A stretch of DNA of 64,000 nucleotides, taken from JANOSH01 sp031415695 (GTDB lineage Bacteria > Actinomycetota > Acidimicrobiia > Acidimicrobiales > Ilumatobacteraceae). Made by a program: the position numbers and the translations under genes. The stretch covers positions 1-64,000 of the forward strand of contig JANOSH010000050.1 of NCBI GenBank assembly GCA_031415695.1. Direction: 5' to 3'. Shown in pieces: positions 16,272 to 24,953 of this stretch. Position 1 is the first letter of the stretch. Each line of letters begins with the position of its first letter. A model generated the notes under the pieces. The model was not told where the DNA came from. It was given only the letters and a program-made list of their open reading frames with translations, and made no database searches.

Positions 16272-17264
16272 ATGAAGATCCTCGTTACCGGGGCTACCAG
16301 TCTGCTTGGTCGACGCACCGCTGAACACCTCGTCGCTCGGGGCGACGAGGTGGTGTGTTTACAACGCGGGACCGCCAAGGTCGACTGCCGGCAAGTGTTC
16401 GGCGATGTGCGCAATCAAGACACGGTGCGCGACGCCATGGCGGGCTGCGACGCTGTGATTCATGCGGCGGCGAAGGTCGGTGTTGTGGGCGCCTGGGAGG
16501 ACTACCGCAGCGTCAACGTCGACGGCACGGCCTCGGTTGTCGAAGCGGCGCGTCGCCTCGGTGTCGGGTGCCTTGTCCACGTGTCATCGCCGTCGGTTGC
16601 TCACGACGGTGCCTCCCTGGTCGGGGTTGGCGCCGGTGCGCCCGTTGTCGGCCGCGCGGGTGCGGCCTGGTATCCCGAATCGAAGGCACAAGCCGAGGTG
16701 TTGGCCCTAGACGCCGTGAGCCCGTCGCTGTTGGTGACAGCCATTCGTCCTCATCTCATCTGGGGTCCTGGCGATACGCAACTCGTTGGCCGCATCGTCG
16801 ACCGGGCCCGTTCGGGTCGTCTGGCACTTGTTGGTGGAGGCAGAGCGCTTATCGACACGCTGTACATCGATAACGCCGCGTCGGCGTTGGTGGCTGCGGT
16901 CGATGCGTTGCGCCCTCAGGCTGCGTGCGTCGGCCGGGCGTACGTTGTTGCGAACGGCGAGCCTCGGCCCATTCGTGAACTCGTCGCAGGCATCTGTGCA
17001 GCCGCTGGCGTTCCCTTCAAGCCCCGATCGGTGCCGCTTCGTGCCGCGCTTGGAATTGGCTCGGCAGTCGAACGCGCATGGCGTCAGTTCAAGCCGAACG
17101 ACGAGCCGCCACTCACCAGGTTCCTGGCCGAACAGTTGGGCACAGCGCACTGGTTCGACCCTCGACCGGCCCACGACGATTTGGGATGGTCGCCGACCGT
17201 TTCGATCGACGACGGGTTAGCCCGCTTGGCCAACTATTTTCGCTCGGGTAGCGGAGCCGAGTAA
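16272..17264 (+). CDS. oleD: OleD, NADPH-dependent 2-alkyl-3-ketoacid reductase
   Basis: This 330-residue short-chain dehydrogenase/epimerase-type protein has the nucleotide-binding TGATSLLGRR at its start, HAAAKVGVVG and the catalytic YPESK (YxxxK). OleD reduces OleA's keto acid to the beta-hydroxy acid used by OleC. ATG 16272 is 2 nt after the oleBC stop. Its 3' end overlaps the convergent lysC gene by 31 nt. Confidence 0.9.
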   Translation: MKILVTGATSLLGRRTAEHLVARGDEVVCLQRGTAKVDCRQVFGDVRNQDTVRDAMAGCDAVIHAAAKVGVVGAWEDYRSVNVDGTASVVEAARRLGVGCLVHVSSPSVAHDGASLVGVGAGAPVVGRAGAAWYPESKAQAEVLALDAVSPSLLVTAIRPHLIWGPGDTQLVGRIVDRARSGRLALVGGGRALIDTLYIDNAASALVAAVDALRPQAACVGRAYVVANGEPRPIRELVAGICAAAGVPFKPRSVPLRAALGIGSAVERAWRQFKPNDEPPLTRFLAEQLGTAHWFDPRPAHDDLGWSPTVSIDDGLARLANYFRSGSGAE

Positions 17265-18484
17265 GCCTGGCCCGAATCGAGCCCGAACGCTGTGTGCAGG
17301 GCTCGTACGGCCTTCTCCATATTTGGGCTGTCGACGATGCACGAGATGCGGATGGTTGATGTCGAGATCATCTCGATGTTGACGTCGTTGTCGGCAAGAA
17401 CGCGAAACATCTTTGCTGCGATGCCAGGTGACGTTTTCATCCCAGCCCCCACCAGGCTGACCTTGGCGATGGAACTGTCGTGTGACACGCCAGCAGCACC
17501 GATCTCGTGGCCGACGCTGGTCGTGACCGCTTCGGCCACAGCCAGCATGGCCTTGGGAACCGTAAAGCTGATGTCGGTCTTACCGTCGGCCGACGAGTTC
17601 TGCACGATCATGTCGACGTTGACGTTGGCCGCGGCAAGCTGTTCGAACAACGTGGCCGAAATGCCCGGGCGGTCGGGTACACCGAGCACGGTGAGTTTTG
17701 CTTCGGTGGCGTCGTGGGTGACGGCGGAGATGATTGGTTCTTCCATGGTGGCTTCCTCTGCGGTAACCCACGTGCCCTGCTCCCAGGTGAAGCTGGAGCG
17801 CACGTGAAGGGGGACATTGTGATTCCGTGCAAACTCGGCTGACCGTAGGGCCAACACGCGGCCACCGGTGGCGGCCATCTCCAACATTTCGTCGAAGCTG
17901 ATTCGCTGCAGTTTGCGGGCTTGGGGGCACAGACGCGGGTCGGCCGAGAACACGCCTGTGACGTCGGTATAGATCTCGCACGCATCGGCATCAAGCGCTG
18001 CGGCCAGGGCTACGGCGGTGGTGTCGCTGCCGCCTCGGCCGAGCGTTGTGATTTCGTGGGCTGTGGAAACGCCTTGGAATCCGGCGACCACGACGACCTT
18101 GCCTTCGGCTAGTGCGGTGCGTACCCGGTCGCCTTTGATCTCGAGGATCTTCGCGTTGCCGTGCATTGTGTCGGTGATGATGCCGACCTGAGAGCCGGTG
18201 AGGCTCACGGCGGCTACGCCCAGGTCGGCCAGGGCCATCGACATCAACGCCATCGACTTTCGCTCGCCGATGGTCAAGAGCATGTCCATCTCGCGACCAG
18301 GGTGTACCGACGATACGGCGTTGGCCAGAGCGATGAGGTTGTCGGTCTCCTTACCCATGGCCGAGACGACGACGACGACGTCGTGGCCTTGCCCGCGGGT
18401 GTACGCAATGTGTTCGGCGACGGACTTCATCCGGTCGGGGTCGGCGACGGACGTACCGCCGTATTTCTGCACAATCAGGGCCAC
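17234..18484 (-). CDS. lysC: aspartokinase
   Basis: The 416-residue enzyme phosphorylates aspartate, the first step towards lysine, threonine and methionine. Motifs are VQKYGGTSVADPDRMKSVA at the N-terminus, GRGGSDTTAVALAAAL and two C-terminal ACT domains (TVLGVPDRPGISATLFEQL; VSLVGAGMKTSPGIAAKMF), which normally sense lysine/threonine. Such genes often contain an internal start for a small beta subunit; not resolved here. GTG 18484 is the start. Divergent from the cyclophilin gene across 97 bases. Confidence 0.93.
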   Translation of the reverse strand: MALIVQKYGGTSVADPDRMKSVAEHIAYTRGQGHDVVVVVSAMGKETDNLIALANAVSSVHPGREMDMLLTIGERKSMALMSMALADLGVAAVSLTGSQVGIITDTMHGNAKILEIKGDRVRTALAEGKVVVVAGFQGVSTAHEITTLGRGGSDTTAVALAAALDADACEIYTDVTGVFSADPRLCPQARKLQRISFDEMLEMAATGGRVLALRSAEFARNHNVPLHVRSSFTWEQGTWVTAEEATMEEPIISAVTHDATEAKLTVLGVPDRPGISATLFEQLAAANVNVDMIVQNSSADGKTDISFTVPKAMLAVAEAVTTSVGHEIGAAGVSHDSSIAKVSLVGAGMKTSPGIAAKMFRVLADNDVNIEMISTSTIRISCIVDSPNMEKAVRALHTAFGLDSGQAYSAPLPERK

Positions 18485-18581
18485 GAGGAGACAACGCTAT
18501 GCGACGGCGTGGCCGTTGTGGAAAAGAGTTGGCCCACTTGCCGTGTCGGCGCCGCGCTCAGGCCATACACTCTTTCACTCG

Positions 18582-19415
18582 ATGGGCACTGAGAAGCGAG
18601 AACGACAAAAGGTCAACCGGCAAGCTGCGCTCGAAAAGCGCAATCGTGAGCTGAAGGCCGCCAAGCAAAAGCGTGATGTGATCAAGTGGGGAAGCATCCT
18701 CGCTGTCGCGGTCGTCGCTGTCATTGTTGGGTCGGTGCTGTTTGTCAACAGCAACAAGAACGACGAAGAGACTGCGGTTACAACGTCCACGCCCGACGCC
18801 ACGATTGCGCTTCCAACGTCAACGACTGCGGTCGGGGCACCGGCGGGTCCGTTCACGTACGGCACGACCGACTGTCCGAAGGCCGATGGCAGTTCGGCCA
18901 AGACGGCAACGTTCTCGGCACCGTTCAAGAAGTGCATCGATGAAACCAAGAGCTATGTGGCAACCGTCGAGACCACCAAGGGCACATACAAGGCGCAACT
19001 CGACGCAGCCAAGGCCCCTGGAACGGTCAACAACTTTGTGAGCCTCGCCCGCTATCACTTCTACGACGACACCCCGTGTCATCGTATTCTGAAGGGCTTC
19101 ATGGCCCAGTGCGGCGACCCCACGGGTAAGGGCGATGGTGGCCCCGGCTTCAAGTTCGCCAATGAGAATCCGAAGTCGGCCGAGGAATACGTTCCTGGCA
19201 CGCTGGCCATGGCGAACAGCGGGCCTGACACGAACGGCAGCCAGTTCTTCACGATGTTCCGAGATGGTTTGCCGCCGCAGTATTCGATCTTTGGCAAGGT
19301 CATCGACGGTATGGACACCACGGTCAAGGCCCTCGACGCTGTAGGTGCCGCCTCGGATCCAAGCCCGCCGCTCGAAGCGGTGAAGATCGTCAAGGTCACC
19401 ATCACCGAAACCTGA
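18582..19415 (+). CDS. membrane-anchored cyclophilin-type peptidyl-prolyl isomerase
   Basis: The 277-residue protein has a lysine/arginine-rich coiled N-terminus (KRERQKVNRQAALEKRNREL), one membrane helix at about residues 37-54, a Thr/Ser-rich linker and an extracytoplasmic cyclophilin domain. Signatures: FYDDTPCHRILKGFMAQCGD, NSGPDTNGSQFF and YSIFGKVIDGMD. It should assist folding of exported proteins. ATG 18582 was chosen because upstream in-frame sequence is antisense to lysC; TACACT lies 10 nt upstream. Confidence 0.88.
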   Translation: MGTEKRERQKVNRQAALEKRNRELKAAKQKRDVIKWGSILAVAVVAVIVGSVLFVNSNKNDEETAVTTSTPDATIALPTSTTAVGAPAGPFTYGTTDCPKADGSSAKTATFSAPFKKCIDETKSYVATVETTKGTYKAQLDAAKAPGTVNNFVSLARYHFYDDTPCHRILKGFMAQCGDPTGKGDGGPGFKFANENPKSAEEYVPGTLAMANSGPDTNGSQFFTMFRDGLPPQYSIFGKVIDGMDTTVKALDAVGAASDPSPPLEAVKIVKVTITET

Positions 19416-19475
19416 TAGCCGGGTCGGCCCGCTCGCTCGGCTGTCAGGACGCGCCTTACGCCGTACGCCCTGTCA

Positions 19476-19525
19476 ACTCAAAGTCGAAAATCTGGTAGAT
19501 AATGTAAACGTTTTCGACTCTGAGT
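19476..19525 (+). terminator. hairpin, dispersed-element copy 2
   Basis: ACTCAAAGTCGAAAA (19476-19490) pairs with TTTTCGACTCTGAGT (19511-19525), one mismatch, 20-nt loop. The right arm supplies a TTTT. It follows the cyclophilin stop by 60 nt and shares its stem core with 10519-10588. Confidence 0.5.
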
Positions 19526-19618
19526 CGGCTGGGTGTCGGTGTTTTGACCGCTCGTGCGGCATCAGTCGTGCCCAGAGTCGTACCGCTCCCACGTTCTAAT
19601 ACATGGTTGACTTGATCG

Positions 19619-20737
19619 ATGAACCCTCATCTTGATGGCTTACTACGGCGCGTCGGGCTGTCGAACGCTGGATGGGTAATTCGTGAACCTGCACACAACC
19701 GATGGCTCTCGCCCGGCATCTGGGAATTGGAACGCGACGGCGAGCGGGTGGTCGTGAAGTGGTTGTCAGCCCATCGCGATGGCGGATCGACGCCATACGA
19801 GAGCCATTGGACGGCCGGCTCGCATGAGCCCACACGCTGGAACTATTGGCTCCGAGAAGCATTGGCATACCGACACGATGTCGCAGGTGCGTACGCCGAC
19901 GCCGGGCTGCGCGGGCCGCCGTGCCTAGGGGTTGACGTCACATCCCATGACGCCGTGTTCGCTTTGGCGTTCGTCGAGGGAACACCTGGCGACCAGTGGA
20001 CAATCCCGCAGTATGCGAACGCCGCCCGTGCGCTCGGTCAGGCCCAGGCACCCTTCGTCACCGGGGGACGACCGATGCCGACCTACGACTGGTTGTCCCA
20101 GAACTTCCTATGTACGTACAGCAGTGAGAAGCCGGTGAATTGGTCGCTGCTCGACGACGACGCAGCCTGGGATCAGCCGCTGGCTCGCCAATGCTTCCCG
20201 CCCGAGCTTCGTCGGCTGGCGAAGGAACTCCATGCGCAACGCGACAGGCTGTATGCGTTATGCGAAGCGCTGCCGCGCGCGCTATGTCACCTCGATTTCT
20301 GGTCGAAGAATCTCATCCTCACGCCAGATGGCTCACACACGCTGCTCGACTGGGCGTTCGTCGGTGACGGCGCCATCGGTGAAGACATCGGCAATCTGAT
20401 TCCCGACGCTTGCTTCGATCACTTCATCGACAGCGCCGACTTGCCCGCACTCGAAGCCGCCGTCTTGAGCGGGTATGTGTCTGGTCTACGCGTGGCGGGC
20501 TGGGACGGCGACGACGATGTTGTACGACTGGGCGTGTGGGCGTCAGCTGTGAAGTACGACTGGCTCACGCCGTTCATGCTTGCCAGCGCCTCGGCGGCTA
20601 AACAGATGCGCTACGGCGGTTCCGAGGAGATCGATGCCACACACCGATTCAGCGAGCGCGGCAACGCGCTGCTCTTCAACGCCAAGCGAGGCCTCGATTC
20701 GCTCGACCTTGGTTCGACGCTCCGCTACTCCGCCTAA
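19619..20737 (+). CDS. APH-fold phosphotransferase
   Basis: The 372-residue protein has the kinase-like catalytic motif ALCHLDFWSKNLIL (HxDxxxxN) and metal-binding TLLDWAFVGDG (DW in place of DxG), typical of aminoglycoside/choline phosphotransferases. RVVVKWL supplies the ATP-binding lysine. The substrate is unknown; many environmental homologues are not resistance enzymes. A partial, degenerate second copy lies at 22137-22499. Confidence 0.8.
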   Translation: MNPHLDGLLRRVGLSNAGWVIREPAHNRWLSPGIWELERDGERVVVKWLSAHRDGGSTPYESHWTAGSHEPTRWNYWLREALAYRHDVAGAYADAGLRGPPCLGVDVTSHDAVFALAFVEGTPGDQWTIPQYANAARALGQAQAPFVTGGRPMPTYDWLSQNFLCTYSSEKPVNWSLLDDDAAWDQPLARQCFPPELRRLAKELHAQRDRLYALCEALPRALCHLDFWSKNLILTPDGSHTLLDWAFVGDGAIGEDIGNLIPDACFDHFIDSADLPALEAAVLSGYVSGLRVAGWDGDDDVVRLGVWASAVKYDWLTPFMLASASAAKQMRYGGSEEIDATHRFSERGNALLFNAKRGLDSLDLGSTLRYSA

Positions 20738-20760
20738 GCAGCATCTTCGACGCTCCGCCA

Positions 20761-22005
20761 CTAGCCCCACATCGTTGAGATTGGTAGAAAGTCGATTCCT
20801 GACTCGTGGTGAAAAGGTCTTGGTCCGGTGTGAAAGACAACGCCTGCTGCGAAGCGGTCACCGAGTTGTCGCTTCAGCCAGATCAAGTGGCGCGCGTCGT
20901 CCAGCTTGGGAGCTGACGTTGCTTTGATTTCGATGGCGACAACTCTGCCATCGGCGCGCTCGGCAATGATGTCTACTTCGTGGCGGCCCTCGCTATCTCG
21001 TAGGTGGAAGAGTCGAATCGGTGACTCGGCCATGGCCAACTCGGCGCGCAATTGGGCGAGCACGTAGCTCTCGATCAGCCGTCCGAGGATGTCGGCATTT
21101 CGAAGGACAGATCGTTCGTCGACACCAAGCAGCGGGCCGACGAGTGCGGGCTCCACAAGATGTCGCTTCGGCGTGGTGGTAAGCCTGGACAGTCGATTGG
21201 TGACCCAGGCCGGTAGACGCTCGATTACCATGAGGTGCTCTAGCAAACTGTCGTATCCAACGGCCGTAACCCGTTCGATGCCGGCGGCATCGTAGAGCGA
21301 CTTGTGTTCGACAATTCCCGCTGTGTGCGCCGCGCAGGCCTGTAGGTAGCGCCGCAGTCGAACGGGATCGCGGACCTCAGATGCGAGCTGCACGTCGCGC
21401 GTGACGACCTCGTCAATATAGCTGTGCAACCATCTGCTTCTCGATCGGATTACCTCAAGTGCGGCCGCCTCGGGGAAGCCGCTGCGCAGGGCTCGTGCGA
21501 CGTACCCACGCAGATCAACCGACTCGTTCGGAGCTTGAAGCTCTGACTGCTGGCCGGCAAAAATGCGATCAAGAACGGCTGGCCCTGCTGCCCGACCTTC
21601 GAGCTCGCGATCGGTTAAGCCGAACAGTGTGATCCGAATGACGCGACCCGTGGCCGGCCAGCCTTCAGCGGTGAGATCGGATTGCGACGAACCTGTAAGA
21701 ATGAAACGGCCTGCACCGGTTCCGTCATCTATGGCTCGCTTCACGGCACCGAGCACGCTCGGCACAACTTGCCACTCGTCTATCAATAGTGGCGGGTCGA
21801 AGCTGGACAAAGCGATGTCGGGGTCGTTGCTCACAAGTACGGCATCAGCAGGCCGATCGAGGCGGAGCATCGAACGTGACAAGCGGCGAGCCGAGGTTGT
21901 CTTACCGGTTGCTCGAGGCCCGACAACGAGGAGAGCGGGAACCTCACGAAACAATTCTGCCAGCGTGGAATCGATCATCCTGGGGATGTACTCGGGCGAA
22001 GCCAT
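20761..22005 (-). CDS. AAA_14/DUF4143 ATPase
   Basis: This protein of about 414 residues has Walker A LVVGPRATGKTTSARRL, Walker B PPLLIDEWQVVP and RFILTGSSQ. The C-terminal DUF4143 domain ends HEVDIIAE...VVAIEIKAT, a nuclease-like E/D-x-K pattern. Such proteins spread with mobile DNA and their function is unknown. ATG 22005 is preferred to the upstream alternative at 22032 because TAGTGT lies 7 nt before it on the minus strand. Three phased repeats lie just upstream. Confidence 0.82.
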   Translation of the reverse strand: MASPEYIPRMIDSTLAELFREVPALLVVGPRATGKTTSARRLSRSMLRLDRPADAVLVSNDPDIALSSFDPPLLIDEWQVVPSVLGAVKRAIDDGTGAGRFILTGSSQSDLTAEGWPATGRVIRITLFGLTDRELEGRAAGPAVLDRIFAGQQSELQAPNESVDLRGYVARALRSGFPEAAALEVIRSRSRWLHSYIDEVVTRDVQLASEVRDPVRLRRYLQACAAHTAGIVEHKSLYDAAGIERVTAVGYDSLLEHLMVIERLPAWVTNRLSRLTTTPKRHLVEPALVGPLLGVDERSVLRNADILGRLIESYVLAQLRAELAMAESPIRLFHLRDSEGRHEVDIIAERADGRVVAIEIKATSAPKLDDARHLIWLKRQLGDRFAAGVVFHTGPRPFHHESGIDFLPISTMWG

Positions 22006-22015
22006 GTCCCCCACA

Positions 22016-22079
22016 CTATCGTTTTGAACCACTCTGCACTGCTGTTTTCAACCAACTCATGCTACCGTTTTGAACCATT
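22016..22079 (-). repeat. three 18-bp direct repeats at exact 23-bp spacing
   Basis: CTATCGTTTTGAACCACT (22016), CTGCTGTTTTCAACCAAC (22039) and CTACCGTTTTGAACCATT (22062) start exactly 23 bp apart. The first overlaps the ATPase promoter. They look like cooperative binding sites on one helix face. Confidence 0.6.
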
Positions 22080-22136
22080 CAAGACGCGTTCGGCGAAAGT
22101 GGCTGCCGGATAGTTCCTAGCGAGTTGCGTGGTCAT

Positions 22137-22499
22137 CTTCCGTCGGTTGGCGAAGCAACTCCATGTCAACCGCGATGGGTTGTATGCGATTTGCGAGGCG
22201 CTGCCGCGCGCGCTGTGTCACCTCGACTTCTGGTCGAAGAACCTCATCGTCTCGCCAGATGGCTCACACACGCTGCTCGACTGGGCGTTCGTCGGTGACG
22301 GCGCCATGAATGAAGACATCGGCAATCTGATTCCGGACGCTTGCTTCGATCATTTCATCGATAGCGTCGATCTACCAGCGCTCGATGCTGCCGTCTTGGG
22401 CGGGTATGTGTCTGATGTACGCGAGGCTGGCTGGGACGGCGACGACGATGTCGTTCGACTGGGCGTGTGGGGCGTCAGCGGTGAAGTATGACTGGCTCA
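22137..22499 (+). pseudogene. truncated second copy of the phosphotransferase
   Basis: This stretch is a diverged copy of 20208-20569, including ALCHLDFWSKNLIV and TLLDWAFVGDGAMNED. It lacks the N-terminal half and the C-terminus. An extra G near 22469 shifts the frame (WGVSGEV instead of WASAVKYDW). Homology ends at GACTGGCTCAC, where ATPase-derived sequence begins a few bases later. Confidence 0.8.
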
Positions 22500-22502
22500 C
22501 AC

Positions 22503-22550
22503 CAGGGCTCGTGCTACGTACCCACGCAGATCAACCGGCTCGTTCGGAAT
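22503..22550 (-). repeat. 48-bp relic of the DUF4143 ATPase gene
   Basis: AGGGCTCGTGCTACGTACCC and the following bases match 21486-21535 inside the ATPase gene with about four differences, in the same orientation. It lies directly after the phosphotransferase relic, in the same order as the intact pair. Confidence 0.7.
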
Positions 22551-22604
22551 AATTAGGGGGTGCTCAAACCTGCGCTTGCACTGCCAGCCCGTTAGACCCT
22601 GATC

Positions 22605-22633
22605 TTGACACTTCATAGTTGCCTAACTACTGT
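22605..22633 (+). promoter_or_regulatory. sigma-70-type promoter of the protease gene
   Basis: TTGACA (22605-22610) and TACTGT (22628-22633) are separated by 17 nt. ATG 22643 lies 9 nt downstream, which supports that start for the broken protease gene. Confidence 0.6.
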
Positions 22634-22642
22634 CATTTCGCA

Positions 22643-23898
22643 ATGAGGCCTTTCACGCGACTGTGTGTGTGTTTGTTTACTGTTCGTATTCTTGACGACA
22701 GTACTTCTGGAGCCATCGAGCGTCGGAGCAGCGCCGTCGATTTCTGCGACACGTGCATGCGAAGTATCAGCTCCTGTTGAAGCCGTTTCGAGTGGTGCTG
22801 ATGTAATCGACGACCCTACGGTCGATTGGCTCCTGAAGAGTCAGACACAGGTGGGCGGTTGATCAGCTGTGGAAGACTTTAGAGCCGTATAAATCATCTA
22901 TACTGGGAGCGTACGTAGATTTTAAGCGGCGCCGCCTCGTGATCGTCGCCGAGCCTGGTCAAACGAACGTTTCTGCTCTTGAGGCGCCCGTCAAGGCAGC
23001 GCAAGGGCAACTAGCAGTTGTAGTCCACGAAGGTTGTCGTTCAAATAGGGTTCTCCAGCCCATCGTCGATTCGGCGCGTCGGGCAGCGGAGCGCAGCGGC
23101 GCTGGCGACGCGAGTGTGCGTATCGAGATTGACCCTCGAACCGCAACTGTCGAATTGGCATTTGACCCAAAATCGACCTTCTGGTCAAAGTTCGCACTCA
23201 CGATTCCAGCTGAGTTGGTAACCGTGCGCTCCCGGCGGGTTGCGCCTGGGGCAAGGTGCGGTGACGGTGTACCGCACTATGGAGGCTCGGTCTACGGCCC
23301 CACCTATTCATCGGGGTGTTCAAACATCAGCTTTTGTTCGAGCGGTTTCAAGGTTCGCAGAAATCACGATGGTCGAATCGGCATGTCGGCAGCTGGCCAC
23401 TGTCGACAACTGAACCCCGGCTGGTCAGGGAATCTCTATTCAGCGACTCAGTACTTCGGAGAATTCTATAATTGGAACTTTGGCAATCTCAATGACTACG
23501 GATTCATCTCAGGTTCATCGTATTCAAAGACGATTTATACGGATCCAACACAACCAGCTACGCGCTCAGTGGCTGGGACAACGACGAACAATGTCGGCAA
23601 TGGGCTATGTGTGTCCGGCAGTTTGACGACCGCTCGTTGCGCCCTGATCGTGCAATCGCTTGGTGCTTGGAATTGTTTCGGGGGCTACTGCGCATTGAAC
23701 GTTCATGCTCAACGCGCTGTCCCGGGCGTAGTTTGTCAGCAAGGTGATTCTGGCGGGCCTGCTTACTCGTCAACTACTACTACGAATGCGCTAATTCGCG
23801 GTACTATTTCTTTCGTCAATGATCCACCTGACAACAACTGCTACTTTAACGACGTTTCGTTTATGCAAAGCGGTGGTTTCACCGTTATGACAACGTGA
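22643..23898 (+). pseudogene. streptogrisin-like serine protease precursor, frameshifted
   Basis: The mature domain (from about 23260) has the chymotrypsin triad: MSAAGHC (His), NDYGFI (Asp) and GDSGGPAY (Ser), with many cysteines, as in secreted S1 proteases of actinomycetes. A propeptide precedes it. Reading is broken twice. ATG 22643 (MRPFTRL) runs into (TG)5 at 22662-22671 and leaves the frame of the signal peptide core (LLFVFLTTVLLEPSSVGA); one more TG unit would join them. A second shift near 22852-22855, fixed by removing one G, links KSQTQ to VDQLWKTLEPYK. The gene is either off by slippage, decaying, or mis-assembled here. Confidence 0.75.
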
Positions 23899-24233
23899 GG
23901 CGAGTTCGTGTTGCTGCGTATGTAATGGCGATGGCCGGGTGTGGACTGTCCTCCCAGTCAACGGTTAGAGGGGCTGAGTCGTCTAACGGACCGCCACTTG
24001 ATAGCACTGTGGCCATCTCGACGGTCGGGACCGCACCCCCCGCGTGTGACTTTCCGCCGAATGAGGTAAAGGACTACCTCCTTGAGAGGCTGCACTCCTT
24101 TACGATCGTTATGGCTCCCGCCGACTGCGTGCTCGAGGTCTTGGCCGTCGACGTTCCGGACGATGTGAAAGCGTGGCTGGCCTCGCGGCCATTTCCTGTA
24201 CGTCTTGTGTCTCAAAACGTCGTCCCCGGGTAG
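23895..24233 (+). CDS. lipoprotein coupled to the protease gene
   Basis: GTG 23895 overlaps the protease stop (GTGA). The 112-residue protein starts MRRVRVAAYVMAMAGCGL, a short lipoprotein signal with lipobox AMAGC. The mature part (CDFPPNEVKDYLLERL; VPDDVKAWLASRPF) is unrecognised. Coupling to a secreted protease suggests a partner such as an inhibitor, chaperone or anchor, but nothing in the sequence decides this. Confidence 0.6.
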   Translation: MRRVRVAAYVMAMAGCGLSSQSTVRGAESSNGPPLDSTVAISTVGTAPPACDFPPNEVKDYLLERLHSFTIVMAPADCVLEVLAVDVPDDVKAWLASRPFPVRLVSQNVVPG

Positions 24234-24279
24234 ATCAGGTATCGCACCCGAGGGTATTGGCGCTTCTACAGTGTGAGGT

Positions 24280-24936
24280 GTGGATCGTCCGGTCGAACCG
24301 TCTGCGTGTAGCTGGGCGTTCCCGGACCCGACCAACGCGCCGGGGGACCTGGTGTGTTTTGGGGGCGATCTGCAACCGGGCACCATCCTGGCTGCGTATC
24401 GCGCTGGTCTTTTCCCAATGCCCGTGAACCGGCGGCGCCTTGGGTGGTGGTCGCCCAACCCTCGAGGCGTCCTGCCGCTCGACGGCCTCCATGTGAGCCG
24501 TTCCTTGGCCAAGTCGGTGCGACGGTTCGAGATTCGGGTCGACACTGCCTTTGTGGAGGTCATGCGGCGATGCGGCGACCCGAAACGCAAGGGTGGCTGG
24601 ATCACCGACTCGTTCATCGACTCGTACACCGAACTACACCGGCTGGGATGGGCACACTCGGTCGAATGCTGGCTCGACGACGAACTCGTCGGCGGACTAT
24701 ACGGCCTCGCCATAGGCGGCCTCTTTGCGGGCGAGAGCAAGTTTCATACGGTCACTGACGCCTCGAAAGCCGCCGTTGTCGCAACCGTGCACGTGCTCAA
24801 ATCCAACGGTTTCACACTGTTCGACGTGCAGTGGCGCACGGACCATCTCGCTACGTTGGGCGTCATTGAGTTACCCCGACGCGCCTACCTCAACGAGCTC
24901 CAAAACGCTCTTGGAAAGTTCCCACTGTTCGGATAG
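24280..24936 (+). CDS. aat: leucyl/phenylalanyl-tRNA-protein transferase
   Basis: Aat adds Leu or Phe to N-terminal Lys/Arg, making N-degrons for ClpS/ClpAP. The 218-residue protein shows LAAYRAGLFPMPV, GWWSPNPRGVLPL, SYTELHRLGWAHSVECW and GGLYGLAIGGLFAGESKF (usually GESMF). GTG 24280 lies 7 nt after TACAGT (24267-24272), a leaderless arrangement. Confidence 0.92.
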   Translation: MDRPVEPSACSWAFPDPTNAPGDLVCFGGDLQPGTILAAYRAGLFPMPVNRRRLGWWSPNPRGVLPLDGLHVSRSLAKSVRRFEIRVDTAFVEVMRRCGDPKRKGGWITDSFIDSYTELHRLGWAHSVECWLDDELVGGLYGLAIGGLFAGESKFHTVTDASKAAVVATVHVLKSNGFTLFDVQWRTDHLATLGVIELPRRAYLNELQNALGKFPLFG

Positions 24937-24953
24937 GGCTCTGAGGTGGAACA

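Noticed and set aside
19619..20737. Calling the phosphotransferase an antibiotic-resistance gene
   Set aside because: Only the general APH fold is visible; nothing identifies an aminoglycoside substrate.
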